64,000 bases of DNA from Candidatus Thorarchaeota archaeon. GTDB lineage: Archaea; Asgardarchaeota; Thorarchaeia; Thorarchaeales; Thorarchaeaceae. The notes under the pieces were generated by a model. That model was given only the letters and a program-made list of their open reading frames with translations. It was not told where the DNA came from and searched no databases. Positions 62,491 to 64,000 of the stretch are shown here, in pieces. The stretch's first letter is position 1. The number at the start of each line of letters is the position of its first letter. The stretch is taken from positions 1,452,676-1,516,675 of the forward strand of contig JAIZWL010000001.1 in NCBI GenBank assembly GCA_021498125.1. The letters run 5' to 3'. The position numbers were made by a program, and so were the translations under genes.

Positions 62491-62690
62491 CATTGATTGT
62501 AAGTTGGACATTTTATGTCGGTAGGTTCAGAGTTCGCCCACCAACGGCAGTAGGCACTAACTACCTCACCATCATAGAAGAGGTCATTCGTGAGATATTG
62601 TCGGAAGTAGTTAAACTCCTATTCTCGTGTTCATGAATGTCCAAGTCTTCAGCGGCTGTTGGCAACCCTGCAAGTTCTTGCACCGGGCAT
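62491..62690 (-). pseudogene. Decayed relative of the 27.5-28.3 kb membrane gene
   Basis: The minus strand encodes EFNYFRQYLTNDLFYDG then EVVSAYCRWWANSEPT in one frame, matching EFKYSRSQVTYDLHHDG and EVVVAHCRWWADYGPT of the interrupted gene near 28 kb. Upstream, GLPTAAEDLDI (matching GSQTATPNLDI) is in a different frame, and a TAA follows shortly after NQW. It is therefore a truncated, frameshifted remnant. The rest of 62385-62855 shows no gene. Confidence 0.65.
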
Positions 62691-62855
62691 TAACTATCTT
62701 TGTAAATGTTTAACATACTCTGTAGTAGCATTACGACTTTTTATTCTCTGGCCTAAGAAGATTTATTTGTTGATTGTAGATTATTGTTTTATTAGTGGCA
62801 GGACTCGAATTCAACTTGCCTCGAGCAAATTATTGGTATACGAGGGTATTTACTA

Positions 62856-64000
62856 ATGACATCAGTAGCCGTATTTTGGGATATCGAAAATTGTGCTCCA
62901 CCTAAGAATATACGTGGTTCGCTTGTCGAAGAAAAACTACGTAAATATCTTACAGGTTTAGGGCCAATTAAGCAAATATCTGCTTACGCTCAGATGAAGG
63001 ATTTTCCACATGAATTGAAGCAAGAGCTTCAACATTCTGGTGTACACTTGATAGATGCACCACACCTTTCGGAGAAAGATGTTGTGGATCACATGATTAT
63101 TACAGACATGTATCTTTTTGCGATGAATAATGCACACCCACAAAAGATAGTGCTTATCTCTGGCGATATTGATTATGCATACCCTTTGGCAAGACTAAGG
63201 CAACATCAATATGAGATTATATTAGTTATACCCCCAGTTGGAGCGAATCGAATGCTAATAGAGCAAGCCGATGTAATTCTTGAATGGAATGACATTATGG
63301 GTCGGAGTGGTAGTGCTTCAAAAACAGGGTTCGAAGGCCAAAGAATGCGTTTTGAATTTTTAAGGTCTATTCTTGAAGAAATGGAACAAGATGGCATGAC
63401 TCCTGCAAAAGATTTAAGCGAAATCGAAATACGACTTGATGCAAAATATCCCACTTGGAAACAAACCACGAAGTTCGATTCTATAGAAGAGTACTATGCA
63501 GCCTACGAAAAAGTTTGGGCTTCTACGACAGCTCAAGATTCCTTGGAAAATTCCGATATTGATGAAGAAGATGTTCACGAGGAAGTAGATCCTGATCGTT
63601 ATAGTCCTTTGATAACGGTTTTGCATCAAGCTGAATCACAGGGCACTCGTGAACCCGAATTGGCATGGATTGGTATTGCACTTAGATCATTGATGGATGA
63701 TCCGTTACGTTATCTAGGGATAAAGCGTTTGAAAGACTATGTGTTAGAAGCTCAAGAATATGGAATAGTCAAAGTTAGGCAAGATGGTCTTCAGCATTAT
63801 GTTTCGTTGATTCACAAAGCAGAACGTGAGAAACCCTCCAGTCTTGATGATACAGATTTAGATTTGCTCGAGCAGGCACTTGAATCACTGAGGCAAGATG
63901 AAGTGATTCCTACGAGCAAGGCTGTCTTAGGACGTATGAGAGAACTTGGTGATGGTTGGATTGTTTCCAAGTCATCATATGGAAGTTTAAGGCATCTACT
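62856..64000 (+). CDS. NYN-domain protein resembling MARF1 (3' end outside window)
   Basis: 381 codons to the window edge, from ATG 62856-62858. The start VAVFWDIENCAPP (D9, E11, N12) matches the PIN/NYN nuclease of MARF1/Limkain-type proteins, as do the later KDVVDHMIITDMY and ISGDIDYAYPLARLR (S102-D106). After an acidic linker (about 238-250), two helical-winged segments (PLITVLHQAESQGT...IKRLKDYVLEAQEYGIV and LEQALESLRQDEVIP...KSSYGSLRHLL) resemble OST-HTH/LOTUS modules. Eukaryotic MARF1 cleaves RNA and LOTUS domains bind RNA. The C-terminus is not seen. Confidence 0.8.
   Translation, partial: MTSVAVFWDIENCAPPKNIRGSLVEEKLRKYLTGLGPIKQISAYAQMKDFPHELKQELQHSGVHLIDAPHLSEKDVVDHMIITDMYLFAMNNAHPQKIVLISGDIDYAYPLARLRQHQYEIILVIPPVGANRMLIEQADVILEWNDIMGRSGSASKTGFEGQRMRFEFLRSILEEMEQDGMTPAKDLSEIEIRLDAKYPTWKQTTKFDSIEEYYAAYEKVWASTTAQDSLENSDIDEEDVHEEVDPDRYSPLITVLHQAESQGTREPELAWIGIALRSLMDDPLRYLGIKRLKDYVLEAQEYGIVKVRQDGLQHYVSLIHKAEREKPSSLDDTDLDLLEQALESLRQDEVIPTSKAVLGRMRELGDGWIVSKSSYGSLRHL

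Noticed and set aside
1-64000. CRISPR array
   Set aside because: No regularly spaced short direct repeats with variable spacers found by eye.
1-64000. tRNA or rRNA genes
   Set aside because: No clear T-arm/acceptor combination or rRNA signature recognised by eye in the intergenic stretches; a dedicated tRNA scan could still find one.

Overview
The window looks like a chromosomal segment of an Asgard archaeon, most plausibly Thorarchaeota-like (an inference from gene content; no rRNA or tRNA is visible to confirm it). Evidence for archaea: both topoisomerase VI subunits, a two-ring CDC48 ATPase beside a small heat-shock protein, an NreA-type repair protein with a C-terminal PCNA-binding motif, TATA-box promoters and mixed SD/leaderless starts. 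Evidence for Asgard: a roadblock protein next to two longin-like/winged-helix paralogues, an alpha-SNAP-like TPR protein, an AN1-finger/M50 protease fusion, a NYN nuclease resembling MARF1, and an RNA polymerase subunit 5 with a eukaryote-style N-terminal domain.

1-11 kb (all minus strand): TPR protein (cut by the left edge), three small hypotheticals, a GH38 alpha-mannosidase, the hsp20-cdc48 pair behind a promoter with a tandem operator, an FAD-dependent dehydrogenase, a radical SAM protein and a HepT-like protein. 11.5-27 kb: AN1-M50 protease; a plus-strand run with topoisomerase VI B and A, a coiled-coil/winged-helix protein, a PD-(D/E)XK-like protein, a roadblock protein and a NifB-like radical SAM protein; then longin-like paralogues, DUF2797, AmrS, a long coiled-coil/winged-helix protein, a transglutaminase-like protein, a second PD-(D/E)XK protein and two hypotheticals.

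27.5-52 kb is an accessory surface-glycan region: a broken membrane-protein gene, an Alg14/Alg13-like glycosyltransferase pair, a two-gene FAD/Fe-S oxidoreductase, a GT-C-like membrane protein, three tandem GT2 paralogues with a recently homogenised 590-bp segment, a frameshifted GC-rich insertion sequence with perfect 18-bp ends, a membrane-protein family sharing an ERNPYQY-like motif, and a nearly complete pseudaminic-acid (CMP-Pse) set: PseB, PseC, PseH, PseF and PseI homologues plus an N-acetyl sugar amidotransferase, a Pse-type methylase and glycosyltransferases. No PseG is visible. A dolichol-kinase-like protein and the unusual RNA polymerase subunit 5 follow.

52-64 kb returns to mostly minus-strand housekeeping and hypothetical genes: small membrane proteins, a RHH regulator, a TadC/FlaJ-like platform protein, NreA, an HTH/Zn-ribbon regulator with a three-copy operator in front of it, a PHP-domain protein with an OB-like partner, a zinc alcohol dehydrogenase, a decayed relative of the 28-kb membrane gene, and a NYN-domain protein cut by the right edge.

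The strongest leads are the full-length Rpb5-like subunit, the pseudaminic-acid island with its missing PseG step, the altered Toprim site of topoisomerase VI A, two unusual operator arrays, and genes that lack any ATG/GTG/TTG start.
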